64,000 nt of DNA, taken from positions 1,178,001 to 1,242,000 of the forward strand of contig NZ_CP027860.1 of NCBI RefSeq assembly GCF_003015185.1, written 5' to 3'. Below the pieces are notes generated by a model that was not told where the DNA came from, ran no database searches, and saw only the letters and a program-made list of their open reading frames with translations. Positions 55,043 through 64,000 of the stretch are shown piece after piece (the first letter of the stretch is position 1; every line of letters begins with the position of its first letter). Source of the DNA: Ahniella affigens. Lineage in GTDB: Bacteria > Pseudomonadota > Gammaproteobacteria > Xanthomonadales > Ahniellaceae. The position numbers and the translations under genes are program-made.

Positions 55043-57553
55043 TCAGTGCGGTTCTTGGCCGGGGTCGGTCTTGTCGCTTTGTGGTGTGCACAAGACTTGT
55101 TGAGCCGCCTGGCAGCTTGGTTCGCTGCTCACGCGCGCGCGGCACAGATTGGCCTCAGAATAGTCGCCCGCAGCCGCGGCGCAATCTGCTTCCCAGAACC
55201 CATAGGCCTGCCATTGCCGCCATTGCTTTTGGGCGTCCTGATCGAGTGTGCTTCGGCCCGGCCAGTTGGCGCTGAGCAATTGCAGGCCAGCCAGTGTCTC
55301 ATGCTGCTTGCCTTGCTGGATCTGATATTTCGCGGCACTGAATGCCGCAAAGGCATGAAAACTGACGTTTTCGATCTCTCGGCTTTCGGCCTCGACATTG
55401 GCGAAATGCGGTTCAGCAGCCGGCGCATTGCCGCTCGGTCCGGCCAACGCTGTAGCAAGGTTCAGTTCGGCGCTCAGCACGAAGAAGTGGCCGCTGCCAA
55501 GGACACTTCGAAAGGTCTGCCAGGCATTGCGAAGATGTGGCTCTGCAGCCGCATACTGGCGATCTTGAAGCAAGGCTTGCCCAACCAACGACTCCGCGCG
55601 ACCGACAATGATTGAATCAGTGCCAAATGCGGCCTGCAGAGTGGCGGCAATCTGCGGGCCCTGGCTGAGCAACTCGGTCCGGTTGCCGGCATTGGCCATG
55701 GCTTCGAGGCGCGCCAATTTCAATCTGGCGAGAATCGGATGATCCTGCGGAAAGAACTGTCGTGCCTGAATCTCAGCGCGATCCAGATGCGCCAGGGCTC
55801 GTTCCGCCTGACCTGCGCTAGCCAAGGCGTCCGCGTATTGCGTCTGCACATAGAACCAGTTCGGCTGTTGTGCATTGATCCGACTGCTCAGCTGCTCATA
55901 GCGTGCCGCCGCGTCGGCAAACCGTGAGCGCTTCATGGCGATGCGGGCACGCGCGAGGTCGGCGCGCTGGCGTGCCGGCTCATCGTCGAGTTGGCACTGA
56001 TCCAAAGCGGTTTCGGCGTCGGCCAATCGATCGCGCTCGACCAGAATACGTGCGTCCAGCACGCAGCTGTAAGCATTGTCTTCGATGCGACCGTTCAGTG
56101 CCTGCATCGATCGTTCGGCGTCTGCGAGCATCCCCATTGAGACCTGGACTTCCGCCAGAGTCAGCATCAGTCCAGCCGTCTGGCGATCATTCGCAGCCAA
56201 CAAGGGCAACAGTGCCGCATTGATCTGACGCAAAATCTGGCGTGCTCGGATATCGCCGCCCGTGAAGCCATCCGGATCTGCCGCGACGAAAGCCTGGCGC
56301 ATGGCGTCCAGCGCGAGGGTCGCGCGATCCCGTTCGGCGATGACCCGACGATTCTGCGCCAGCACCATGGCCATCGCGACCAGCACCGTTACCAAAATGG
56401 CAGCCGCAAGGGCCGACGCGAGTTGATGCCGGGCGACGAGCTTGCGCAACCGGTATCCCATGCTATTACCCGATACCGAGACGGGCTCGTCTGCGAGTAG
56501 TCGCAAAATGTCGTTGTCCAACTGCTCGACGTTTCGATAACGCCCATCTGGCTCCTTGCGCAGCGCCTTCTGAGCAATGTTTTCCAGATCAATCGGGATC
56601 GCGGTCGCGCTGAGGCCTGGGCTGGTGCAGCGGCTGCGCATGGCATTCGGCGGTACTTTCAGAATGTCATGCTCAAGCTCACCCGGGGTACGGCCCTGAC
56701 TGGCGAAAGCAGGCACGCCGGCGATCAATTCGTAAAGCAGCGCGCCTAGAGCGTACACATCGGTGGTGACGTCGCAGGGCTGGCCGAGGATCTGTTCGGG
56801 CGCCGCATTCATGGGCGTGAACATGCGCTCGTGCGTACGGGTGACGCTAGTCTGGTCACCGATCAGCTTTGCGATCCCGAAATCAAGCAGTTTCAGGACG
56901 CCGTCGGTCCGGACCATGACATTCTCGGGTTTGATGTCGCGGTGGACGACCAACGATCGATGCGCGTGCGCGACTGCCGCGAGCAACTGTCGGAACAAGT
57001 GCAGTCGCTGCTTCAGATCCAGGTTGTTTTGTGCCAAGTAGGTCCTAAGGGGCAGGCCATCCACCAACTCCATCGCAACGAAGCTGGTGTGGCCGTCGAT
57101 GCTTCCGGCGTCAACGAAATGCGCGATGTTTGGATGATTGAGCCGGGCCAGAATCTCGCGCTCGGCGGCAAAGCGATCCAACATATTCGGCGCCAGAAAT
57201 TCCTTGCGGATTAGTTTCAGCGCGAGCGGCTGGCCGATCTGGTCGGTGCGGCGCGCTTTGTAAACACGCCCCATGCCGCCTTGTCCGATCATTTCGAGCA
57301 ATTCGTACCGATCGACAACTTGCCCGTACAAGTTGGACTGCTCGCTCACGACCGCGTCGATCATTGCCGTAAACGGCTGCTGAGTATGGCGATTCTCGTT
57401 GCGCTGGTGATACTCCAACAACTCCAGCACGTTGGCGCGCACGTCGGGATGTTCGGCGGTGGCTGCGCGCACGTAGGCGGCGCGCTCGCCGGTCGGCAAG
57501 TCCAGTGCCTGATCAAACAGCGCGCGCGAGCGCGCGTTGAATTCAGCGATCAT
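55043..57553 (-). CDS. Ser/Thr protein kinase with TM helix and C-terminal repeat region
   Basis: An 836-residue membrane-anchored Hanks-type kinase. From ATG 57553: glycine loop GQGGMGRV (90-97 region), Lys113 in LALKLIRKE, catalytic HRDIKPEN (204-211), DFGIAK (224-229) and APEQ (251-254). A TM helix lies at about 378-399 (LASALAAAILVTVLVAMAMV). The remaining ~430 residues are helical and TPR-like with Ala-rich repeats (AGQAERALAHLDRAEIQARQ), presumably periplasmic. Its start overlaps the end of the sigma-factor gene by 11 bp, so the two are co-translated. The kinase may phosphorylate the sigma factor or its partners; that is inference. Confidence 0.92.
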   Translation of the reverse strand: MIAEFNARSRALFDQALDLPTGERAAYVRAATAEHPDVRANVLELLEYHQRNENRHTQQPFTAMIDAVVSEQSNLYGQVVDRYELLEMIGQGGMGRVYKARRTDQIGQPLALKLIRKEFLAPNMLDRFAAEREILARLNHPNIAHFVDAGSIDGHTSFVAMELVDGLPLRTYLAQNNLDLKQRLHLFRQLLAAVAHAHRSLVVHRDIKPENVMVRTDGVLKLLDFGIAKLIGDQTSVTRTHERMFTPMNAAPEQILGQPCDVTTDVYALGALLYELIAGVPAFASQGRTPGELEHDILKVPPNAMRSRCTSPGLSATAIPIDLENIAQKALRKEPDGRYRNVEQLDNDILRLLADEPVSVSGNSMGYRLRKLVARHQLASALAAAILVTVLVAMAMVLAQNRRVIAERDRATLALDAMRQAFVAADPDGFTGGDIRARQILRQINAALLPLLAANDRQTAGLMLTLAEVQVSMGMLADAERSMQALNGRIEDNAYSCVLDARILVERDRLADAETALDQCQLDDEPARQRADLARARIAMKRSRFADAAARYEQLSSRINAQQPNWFYVQTQYADALASAGQAERALAHLDRAEIQARQFFPQDHPILARLKLARLEAMANAGNRTELLSQGPQIAATLQAAFGTDSIIVGRAESLVGQALLQDRQYAAAEPHLRNAWQTFRSVLGSGHFFVLSAELNLATALAGPSGNAPAAEPHFANVEAESREIENVSFHAFAAFSAAKYQIQQGKQHETLAGLQLLSANWPGRSTLDQDAQKQWRQWQAYGFWEADCAAAAGDYSEANLCRARVSSEPSCQAAQQVLCTPQSDKTDPGQEPH

Positions 57554-58136
57554 CGGGGATACTGCCTGTCTCCAGTTCTCTGGCCAGCCAACTTCGCGCA
57601 TAGCGCCAATGCCGAGTGATCGTGGCGACCGAAAGTTGACACGTCTTGGCGATGTCTTCGACACCAAGCGGTGTGAACAATTTCAGCTCAACCACGCGCG
57701 CGCAGATCGGGTCCTCAACGGTGAGCTTGCTGAGTGCTTGATCAACCGCGATCCAATCGACCGTGCTCGATTGCTCGGTCAATTCGGCCTCATTGCTTTG
57801 GTCAAGCTCGACGAACAGTTTGCCACCGCCGCGCTTGTCGGCGAATCGCTCACGCAAGTAGTCAATGACCACACGACGGACGACGGTTGCCGCAATAGCG
57901 AAGAACTGTTCGCGATTCTGCCAGTCGTGTTTTTGTTGTTCGCGAAGGCGCAAGTACGCTTCCTGTGCCAAATCTGTGGCGCCCAGGGTCAGGTGCTGAC
58001 CCTGACGCCGCACCTGACTGATTGCGACTTGCCTGAGCAATGGGTAGATCGCTCGCGCCAATTGGTCTTCGGCGGCACGATCGCCCGATCGCCAACGGCC
58101 CAGAAGCGACGTAATTGGGGTTTCAATATCAGTCAT
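57543..58136 (-). CDS. ECF-type sigma factor (TIGR02999-like)
   Basis: A 197-residue sigma factor. ATG 58136 was chosen as the first codon of the conserved region (DIETPITSLLGRWRSGDRAA); the longer frame to 58310 reaches into a repeat. Region 2 includes LTLGATDLAQEAYLRLR and ATVVRRVVIDYLRER. Region 4 is EDPICARVVELKLFTPLGVE with helix-turn-helix DIAKTCQLSVATITRHWRYA. Sigma factors of this group are usually paired with kinases of the kind encoded right downstream. No obvious anti-sigma gene. Confidence 0.9.
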   Translation of the reverse strand: MTDIETPITSLLGRWRSGDRAAEDQLARAIYPLLRQVAISQVRRQGQHLTLGATDLAQEAYLRLREQQKHDWQNREQFFAIAATVVRRVVIDYLRERFADKRGGGKLFVELDQSNEAELTEQSSTVDWIAVDQALSKLTVEDPICARVVELKLFTPLGVEDIAKTCQLSVATITRHWRYARSWLARELETGSIPDDR

Positions 58137-58691
58137 GGAACGATTTTCCGGGTTCCTCGGCATTGGCTTTTGGACGCTGAACAGCCCCCTTTCAGGGGTA
58201 TTGGGCACCTCGCGAACGGGTGTCACGGCCCGTCCTGCTGCCGAGGGTAGCAAACTGGCTCGTGGGTCGGATATTTCGCGGGGCTGATTCAGACCAGACT
58301 GGACGTTCATGCCCGCACTGAGTCTGCGCGGGCCGGTTGCTGGCTTTTGTGGCGCGATTGGTGTTCAGACTCGGGCAAGCAAAGCGGCGCTGGCGTGCGC
58401 GACTCCTTTTCCCTTTGCCGGAGCGGGCCGCCGCACCGGGTTTCGCTGGGTTTACGCGATCGTGATCATATCGGCCAAGCTATTCCGCGTACCCATGCAA
58501 GTCCAACCTGTTGTTGCCCGATTTCACGTGAAGCGGGGCTGGACCAATCGCCCAACGACCCCGGTCAGTCATGTTGCCGATCGTTGCGTGCGCGTTTTGC
58601 AACTGGCAGATCAGGCCGGCCATAGCGAATGGACGGCGCCCCGCTGCCAGTCCCGAATACCTATTCACCTTAGAGTCCAGGAAGAATCAAC
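58137..58691. other. Intergenic stretch with a short MITE remnant
   Basis: Contains GATTCAGACCAGACTGGACG and GCCCGCACTGAGTCTGCGCG at about 58284-58334, a short piece of the multi-hairpin repeat family. The rest must hold promoters for the sigma factor (minus) and the protease (plus), but none is convincing. Confidence 0.5.
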
Positions 58692-61013
58692 GTGTCCAGT
58701 CAATTTCGATCTTCGATCTGCCAGCACATCAAATTGGGGGCCCTGGTGGCTGCCCTTGCGCTACCCCTGTATGCCGACGCCGGTTCCCAGATTGCATTTA
58801 CCCAAGTACCGACACTCAGTCCCGACGCCGCGGCACCGATCAATCAACTTATGATCAAGTCCAAGCAGGGCATGGGGTCCAAACCGCGCGAAAAGGGCGA
58901 TCCGGCGAAACAAGTCTCCGCCTGGAGCGCGATCATCGGCCGGCCGCTGAGTCTCGTCCGCATCGGCACAGATGGCGTATGGGTGGTGGCAATCGGCAAC
59001 GCGACCACGCGCGGCGAAGTGGATTCGATCAGCAATACATTGAAAGCGGCTGATCCCAATGTGCAATTCGTTCACGCTGATCTCGCGATCGTTTCGGCAG
59101 CGGTCCCAAGCGATCCGCTTTTCCCAATGCAGTGGCATCTCGGCTCGGCAAACGCCGCGCCAACGAGCGTGAATCTGCCGCTGGCCTGGGACTTCACTCG
59201 GGGCGCCGGCGTCACGGTTGCAGTTCTCGACTCGGGCTACCGTCCACATCCCGATCTGGTCGGCAATATTCTGACGACCGGTTACGATTTCATGTCGGCG
59301 TACGACTATGACGCTCCAGCCGGGCGCGACAATTCGCCGCTGGATCCGATTGCCATGGTGCCAGGTGGCGGGGGTGGTCCTGTTTGCCCCGTGCGACCTT
59401 GCCCGGCGCCTCAGGCCCCAACGCCTTGGCACGGAACGCATGTGGCGGGGATCATCGCGGCGACGGGGAATAATGGCATCGGCGTCGCCGGGACTGCGTA
59501 TGAAGCCAAGATTCTGCCAGTGCGTGTCATCAGCCCGGGCGGCGGCGTGCTGTCCGATCTCGTCGATGCCATTCGTTGGACCGCTGGCGAGGGAGTAGAC
59601 GCGCTCCCGGCACAGGGCTATCCGCGGGCACAGGTGATCAATATGAGCCTGTCGAGCCTATTTCCGGAGGCGTGTCCAAACGCCCTGCAGGATGCCATCA
59701 ATCTTGCCTACCAGCGCGGCATCAGCATTGTCGTCGCCGCTGGCAATCAGGAGGGGGACGCAACGAACTACTTCCCGGCGAATTGTGCGAATGTGTTGCC
59801 GGTTGCCGCAATCGCCCGTAACGGCACTCGAGCGAGCTACTCAAACACCGTTGGTGCGCACGGGGTCGCGGCGCCTGGCGGTACGGAGGCAGGCGACGTT
59901 GGGACTTATGACGGCATTCTGTCGACCTACAACAACGGACTCGCTTCGCCCGGTGCGGACACCTATTACAACTTGAAGGGCACGAGCATGGCCGCTCCAC
60001 AGGTTGCTGGTACCGCTGCCTTGATTCATGCGCTGCGGCCAACTTGGACCCCCGCCGAGGTCTATCAACAGATTCGTAGCAAGGCGCGATCGCACATTGG
60101 CGCGAACTGCAATAGCTCGACCTGCGGCGCCGGTTTGGCCGATGCCGGACGCGCTGTGTCGGACTTGGGTGGCTTGCAATCGATGCCACTGCGGCCTGGG
60201 CATAGCGGCACCTGGTATGACCCGAACCAGTCTGGTCAAGGCTTCATGATCAATGTGTCGGCAGCCGCAAGTTATGTCTACGCAGGCTGGTATTCGTTCG
60301 CAGTGGATGGTCAACCCGGCCCGACGGGACAACGATGGTATTCGGCGCAAGCTCAAAACGTCGCAATGGGCTCGCCGTTCGTCGATCTGAAGGTCTATCA
60401 AAATACGGGCGGGCGTTTCAATAGTCTGCCGCCCACTTCCGCAGCGCAGATCGGGACCGCGCGCCTGACGTTTCAGAGCTGCAATGTTGCCAATTTCAAC
60501 TACACCGTCACGGTGGACGGCGCGCCCCGCAGCAACACGATTCAACTCGTGCGCCTGATCGCTGATCAGAACTGCGACAGCAACTTCCAACCGATCGTGA
60601 GTCTCAACCAGCAAGGCATCAATGCGACGCTCAACGGTGCCTGGTACAACCCGCCGACCGCCGGCCAGGGTTTCCAGTTCGAGTTTGCACCGAATCTTGG
60701 GAATTTCTTCTTTGCTGCCTGGTACACGTATGCTGTTGATGGTCAGCCGGGCACTGGCCCCAGCGGTCAGCGGTGGTTGACGATCCAGGGCAACTATCCG
60801 GGCAACTCACGAACGGCCAGCGGGTTGCCGATCTATGAGACGTTGAACGGCAAATTCAATACAACCACGCCCACTACGACAGTGCAGGTGGGCACCGCTG
60901 ATCTCTACGTGCAGACTTGTAGTCGTGCGTTCTTGACGTATCACATCAACGGCCGGCCTAGCGCGACCATTCAGCTCGACAAATTGGTCGGTGCGTCAGG
61001 CTGTATCGAATGA
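58692..61013 (+). CDS. Secreted subtilisin-like serine protease (S8) with two C-terminal repeats
   Basis: A 773-residue exported protease starting at GTG 58692 (GGAAG upstream). Signal peptide around LGALVAALALPLYADAG. Catalytic triad: Asp180 in VAVLDSGYRPH, His247 in WHGTHVAGII, Ser432 in KGTSMAAPQVAG, with oxyanion Asn352 in AAGNQEGDATN. An N-terminal propeptide-like region precedes it. The C-terminal ~285 residues hold two ~140-residue repeats (GTWYDPNQSGQGFMINV and GAWYNPPTAGQGFQFEF, each followed by WYxxAVDGQPG), probably binding or secretion modules. It lacks the FE tail. Likely a nutritional or antagonistic exoprotease. Confidence 0.93.
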   Translation: MSSQFRSSICQHIKLGALVAALALPLYADAGSQIAFTQVPTLSPDAAAPINQLMIKSKQGMGSKPREKGDPAKQVSAWSAIIGRPLSLVRIGTDGVWVVAIGNATTRGEVDSISNTLKAADPNVQFVHADLAIVSAAVPSDPLFPMQWHLGSANAAPTSVNLPLAWDFTRGAGVTVAVLDSGYRPHPDLVGNILTTGYDFMSAYDYDAPAGRDNSPLDPIAMVPGGGGGPVCPVRPCPAPQAPTPWHGTHVAGIIAATGNNGIGVAGTAYEAKILPVRVISPGGGVLSDLVDAIRWTAGEGVDALPAQGYPRAQVINMSLSSLFPEACPNALQDAINLAYQRGISIVVAAGNQEGDATNYFPANCANVLPVAAIARNGTRASYSNTVGAHGVAAPGGTEAGDVGTYDGILSTYNNGLASPGADTYYNLKGTSMAAPQVAGTAALIHALRPTWTPAEVYQQIRSKARSHIGANCNSSTCGAGLADAGRAVSDLGGLQSMPLRPGHSGTWYDPNQSGQGFMINVSAAASYVYAGWYSFAVDGQPGPTGQRWYSAQAQNVAMGSPFVDLKVYQNTGGRFNSLPPTSAAQIGTARLTFQSCNVANFNYTVTVDGAPRSNTIQLVRLIADQNCDSNFQPIVSLNQQGINATLNGAWYNPPTAGQGFQFEFAPNLGNFFFAAWYTYAVDGQPGTGPSGQRWLTIQGNYPGNSRTASGLPIYETLNGKFNTTTPTTTVQVGTADLYVQTCSRAFLTYHINGRPSATIQLDKLVGASGCIE

Positions 61014-61428
61014 ATGGGGGCTCATGCCCCGAGTCCGGGCGTTGCCGATCTGGACACGCCCAATAGGCGTACGGGTGGGTTCGCCCCCAGCCAGACGACT
61101 CCGGTCGCCTAGCTGGGGGCATCCCTGCGGGCTGATTGGGTTGGCCTTGCAGGCAAACGGTGCGACTTGGTTGGATCCCAGTTCAGTATTTCGATGTCAA
61201 TACAACGTGAACAGGGGCCGGGAGTAGACCTGACACTGAGTGCCGAAACCTTGGGAGCGTCTGGGTGAGTCCATTCGGGACGTTCAGACCCGCGTCGCCT
61301 CTGAACTTGTTTAGTAGCGCCCTTGCCAGGCTTGAGTCTGGCGCGCTTGAACCAGCAACTGACGCGCCTGGCCTAACCGGAAATCGGGTTTGGTCGTTGA
61401 ATGCCACGCACCTTCTTTGGAGCTTGCG
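61014..61428. other. Intergenic stretch with hairpins after the protease gene
   Basis: GGGGC/GCCCC right after the stop (61017-61030) and GCCCCCAGC/GCTGGGGGC (61083-61120) are inverted repeats that could end transcription; neither is followed by a T run. A MITE remnant lies at 61254-61322. Confidence 0.5.
61254..61322. repeat. Multi-hairpin repeat (IS5-derived MITE family), internally deleted copy
   Basis: GGAGCGTCTGGGTGAGTCC, then GGGACGTTCAGACCCGCG joined directly to CCTCTGAACTTGTT, the right end of the 50204-50645 array. Only the first hairpin and the distal end remain. Confidence 0.75.
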
Positions 61429-62808
61429 ATGCGTGGCACGATCTTTGGTGTTTTGTTGTTGGGCGGGCTTGGGACATCGGCTCAGGCGACGGTGTACACC
61501 ATAGGACCAGACGGTGCGTTCCCGACGGTGAACGCCGCCATCGCGGATGCGAACGCCAATCCGGACAATCACGAGTTTCGCCTGCAAACCGGCACCCATG
61601 TCGGCGGCGTCGTGTTTCCCATCAATGGCGAGAAGGTCTGGCAGATTTCGGGGGGCTGGAATGCGAGCTTCACGCAAAATCCGATCGCGCCAAGCCAGAC
61701 GATCTGGCAGGCGAGCGCGCTGGGTGGGACGGTACTGACGTTCAATCTGACCTCGATGGCGCAACTGCAAGTGCGGAACCTGACCATTCTCGGCGGTCTG
61801 GGGGTGGGCGCGCCTGGTGGCATCTACGGTGGCCTGGCGAATGCGTCGCAGTTCAGTCTGGAGGATTGCCGGGTGACCGGTCACCAGAGCAACTTTGGGG
61901 CTGCGGGCTTGCGTCTCGACGCGACACAGACGAGTCAGATCGCGATCGCCCGATGTGAATTCACCAATAACACAGCCTTTGGCACCGGCCAAAAGGACGG
62001 TATTGGCGCGTTTCTGCGCGCGTCAAACAGCGCTCGTATCAGCGTGTCCGAGAGCTACTTTGGGTTCAATCAGGATTCAGTGCAGAGCAGCGGCAGCTTT
62101 GGTGCCGGGCTTAGTGTTGAGGGCTTTGGCGACGCGCAATTGACGCTCTCAGACAACGTGATTGCGGACAACGTGGTGCTGGCGACCAGTAGCAGCGGCG
62201 CCGGCTTGGCCATCGGAGTGTTCGACAATTCGACGTTGGACATCAATGCCCTGGAGGTTGCTCGCAATTCGGCGCCCAATCAAGTCTCAGGGAATCGAAC
62301 GCAGGCTTACGTCTTGGCGACATTGACCGCCGACTTTGGTATCGGAAATTGCCTGGTCACGAACAGTGCGCTGGGTGGGATCTACGTGACTCACACCGGG
62401 ACCGGCACGAGCACGATGTCCAATTGTACCGTTGTCAACAACCAGGGTACTGGACTGGTCTACGAAGCGTCCGCAGGTAGCCATTCGCTTACCAACACGA
62501 TCGTGCATGGCAATGAAGGCAGCACATTCGGCTTGATACTGGGAACACCGGTTCTTCGCAGCAACAATCTCGGCGACGACGTTGGCGCGAACAATGTGAA
62601 TCCACAATTCGTCAACGGCAGCAACGACTTTCATCTGGCTGCCGGGTCACCGGCCATCGACACGGGTTCGAATTCCTTCAACACGGCCACCAGCGATCTG
62701 GACTTCAACCCCAGAGTGGTCAATGGCGTGATCGACATCGGCGCTTACGAATTCCAGACGCCGCCGACTGATGCCCTGTTTGCGAGCGGATTTGAGGATA
62801 TGCCCTGA
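61429..62808 (+). CDS. Secreted right-handed beta-helix protein
   Basis: A 459-residue exported protein. ATG 61429 follows TTTGGAG and a signal peptide (GTIFGVLLLGGLGTSAQA). The mature protein begins with YTIGPDGAFPTVNAAIADAN, the usual lead-in of parallel beta-helix proteins, and continues with coils such as LQVRNLTILGGLG, ISVSESYFGFNQD and NCTVVNNQGTGL. It ends with AYEFQTPPTDALFASGFEDM, the shared FE tail. Binding or adhesion is more likely than lyase activity, since no lyase signature is visible. Confidence 0.85.
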   Translation: MRGTIFGVLLLGGLGTSAQATVYTIGPDGAFPTVNAAIADANANPDNHEFRLQTGTHVGGVVFPINGEKVWQISGGWNASFTQNPIAPSQTIWQASALGGTVLTFNLTSMAQLQVRNLTILGGLGVGAPGGIYGGLANASQFSLEDCRVTGHQSNFGAAGLRLDATQTSQIAIARCEFTNNTAFGTGQKDGIGAFLRASNSARISVSESYFGFNQDSVQSSGSFGAGLSVEGFGDAQLTLSDNVIADNVVLATSSSGAGLAIGVFDNSTLDINALEVARNSAPNQVSGNRTQAYVLATLTADFGIGNCLVTNSALGGIYVTHTGTGTSTMSNCTVVNNQGTGLVYEASAGSHSLTNTIVHGNEGSTFGLILGTPVLRSNNLGDDVGANNVNPQFVNGSNDFHLAAGSPAIDTGSNSFNTATSDLDFNPRVVNGVIDIGAYEFQTPPTDALFASGFEDMP

Positions 62809-63047
62809 TCGGAAACGAAACATGAGCGCGGCTGAGTCTGTGTGTTGTCGTGTGCCAGGTGCCGACCACAGACATTGATTGGAGAAACGGTGAGCTCGCA
62901 TCAGCGTATGCCCCGGGCTTGAGAAAGTCTCGCTGTGGCGACCATTGCCAGCGTACCGGCGACGATGCAGCGGATAGGTCGATTGGGCCATCGTCCCGGC
63001 AATCCCGTCTTGGTAAACTCGCGTGATCACCAGCGAGCGTGCACCCG

Positions 63048-64000
63048 ATGAGTCATCGAAGCGGAATGGAACTTGGGCTGATTCTCGCGTTACTGAGCGG
63101 CATGAGTGGGCCGTCAGCAGCGCAATACCAGCAGCCGCCCGAACCATTGCTGGCAACCATGCGTCTGCCGGAGATTCCGTCGCCCAGTCTGTCGCCAGAT
63201 CGGCGCACGATGCTCTTGGTGCAACAGGAAGCGTTTCCGGCGATCACGCGGTTGGCCGAGCCGTATCTCAAACTGGCCGGACTCAGAATCGAGCCACGCG
63301 GTCATAACCGCCATGACATGGCAAATGGATACGGAATCCGTGGATGCCTTGCTGGTCTGAGTCTGCTTGATGTGGCGTCGCGCCAGACTAAGCCCGTCGC
63401 CTTGCCCGAAGGGGCTTGCGTTGATTGGCCCATCTGGTCGGCATCTGGGAAGTACTTCGCATTTGCCAACGCGACCCCTGATGGGGCCGAACTCTGGGTT
63501 GGTGACGCGACGACGGCGCGCACTTGGCAGATTGAAGGCATTCAGTTGAATCCGATCCTGGATCAAGACATCAAATGGATCGCCGGCACGCACAAGCTGA
63601 TTGTCAAAGCGGTGCCGGCCGATCTCGGCGCGCCGGCTGTTCGACCCGCTGTGCCCGTCGGGCCTGAAATCAAGGATGCCACCAGTGGGTCCGGCGAGAG
63701 TGGCACCTATGAATCGCGCGACACGCTAGCGAGCCCTCAGGACGAAGCGCTATTCAACCATTACGCCACGTCTGAGTTGCGCGCGGTTGACGTTGTACAA
63801 GGGCACTCAGAACTCGTGGCCGCGCCCGCGGTGTATACCGATGTCAGTGTCGCGCCGGACGGCGTGCACGTGCGAGTCGAGACGCTGCAGCAGCCTTATT
63901 CCTATGTCACGACTTGGGAGCGCTTTGCGCACCGCGTTGCCATTGTCGACCTCAACACCAAAACACAAGTCCGCGTTGCGGATGTGCCAGTTGCCGATCG
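63048..64000 (+). CDS. S9-family peptidase (prolyl oligopeptidase), 5' part
   Basis: A gene running off the right edge; 317 codons are visible. ATG 63048 (or 63066) opens a signal peptide (ELGLILALLSGMSGPSAAQ). The mature start MRLPEIPSPSLSPDRRTMLL and the propeller segments (FPAITRLAEPYLKLAGLRIE, WPIWSASGKYFAFANATPDG, TSELRAVDVVQGHSEL) are the N-terminal beta-propeller of exported S9 peptidases. The catalytic hydrolase domain would lie outside the window. A role in peptide or dipeptide use is typical for the family. Confidence 0.8.
   Translation, partial: MSHRSGMELGLILALLSGMSGPSAAQYQQPPEPLLATMRLPEIPSPSLSPDRRTMLLVQQEAFPAITRLAEPYLKLAGLRIEPRGHNRHDMANGYGIRGCLAGLSLLDVASRQTKPVALPEGACVDWPIWSASGKYFAFANATPDGAELWVGDATTARTWQIEGIQLNPILDQDIKWIAGTHKLIVKAVPADLGAPAVRPAVPVGPEIKDATSGSGESGTYESRDTLASPQDEALFNHYATSELRAVDVVQGHSELVAAPAVYTDVSVAPDGVHVRVETLQQPYSYVTTWERFAHRVAIVDLNTKTQVRVADVPVAD

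Noticed and set aside
57537-58250. 237-codon plus-strand frame
   Set aside because: Shadow of the sigma factor gene on the minus strand.

Overview
The window looks like a chromosomal segment of a GC-rich gammaproteobacterium. I infer the order Lysobacterales (Xanthomonadales). The clues are a TIGR02999-type sigma factor overlapping a Ser/Thr kinase with a C-terminal repeat region, several secreted repeat proteins ending in an FxxGFE-like tail, many REP-associated tyrosine transposases (RAYTs) and hairpin-rich intergenic repeats. No species can be named from the sequence alone. There are no rRNA genes, tRNA genes or CRISPR arrays.

Layout. (1) 1-6626, minus strand: a tightly coupled seven-gene operon. 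In transcription order it encodes a class III aminotransferase, a HIT protein, a Nudix hydrolase, a two-TM protein with a possible beta-barrel, a glycerate kinase, a guanylate-kinase-like P-loop kinase and a transketolase that runs off the left edge. (2) 6.7-27.4 kb: an accessory island full of RAYTs, two identical IS5-family copies, an IS3-family element and an IS110 remnant. Between these lie three cargo blocks: a single gene fusing a Cas7/Cmr4-like RAMP domain to a TIR domain (8825-10282), a Na+/solute symporter - metallophosphoesterase - bicupin operon (20215-15615), and a membrane protein with a long DnaJ-type cysteine-rich region (23237-25027). (3) 27.5-53 kb: large secreted beta-propeller or beta-helix proteins mixed with small lipoproteins, secreted proteins and a 2OG-Fe(II) oxygenase/zinc-ribbon pair. 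Decayed RAYTs and a family of multi-hairpin repeats lie between them. (4) 53.5-64 kb: small secreted proteins, the sigma/kinase pair, a subtilisin-like protease, another beta-helix protein and the start of an S9 peptidase.

Functional themes. The left operon and the RAMP-TIR gene are compositionally less GC-rich than the right half and sit among mobile elements, which suggests acquired cargo. The RAMP-TIR fusion is the best candidate for an undescribed system: it joins a CRISPR type III RNA-binding fold to a predicted NADase/signalling domain with no other cas gene nearby. The 3' end of its reading frame is supplied by a RAYT-linked repeat, so its native C-terminus may be lost. The right half is mainly envelope/secretome material whose products share a short C-terminal FE tail.

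Genome dynamics. IS5 terminal repeats closely match the ends of the dispersed multi-hairpin repeats, which therefore look like MITEs mobilised by this IS family. Three loci carry in-frame stop codons without frameshifts (15307, 39264, and 51862 plus 53002), which points to recent decay or, less likely, readthrough.
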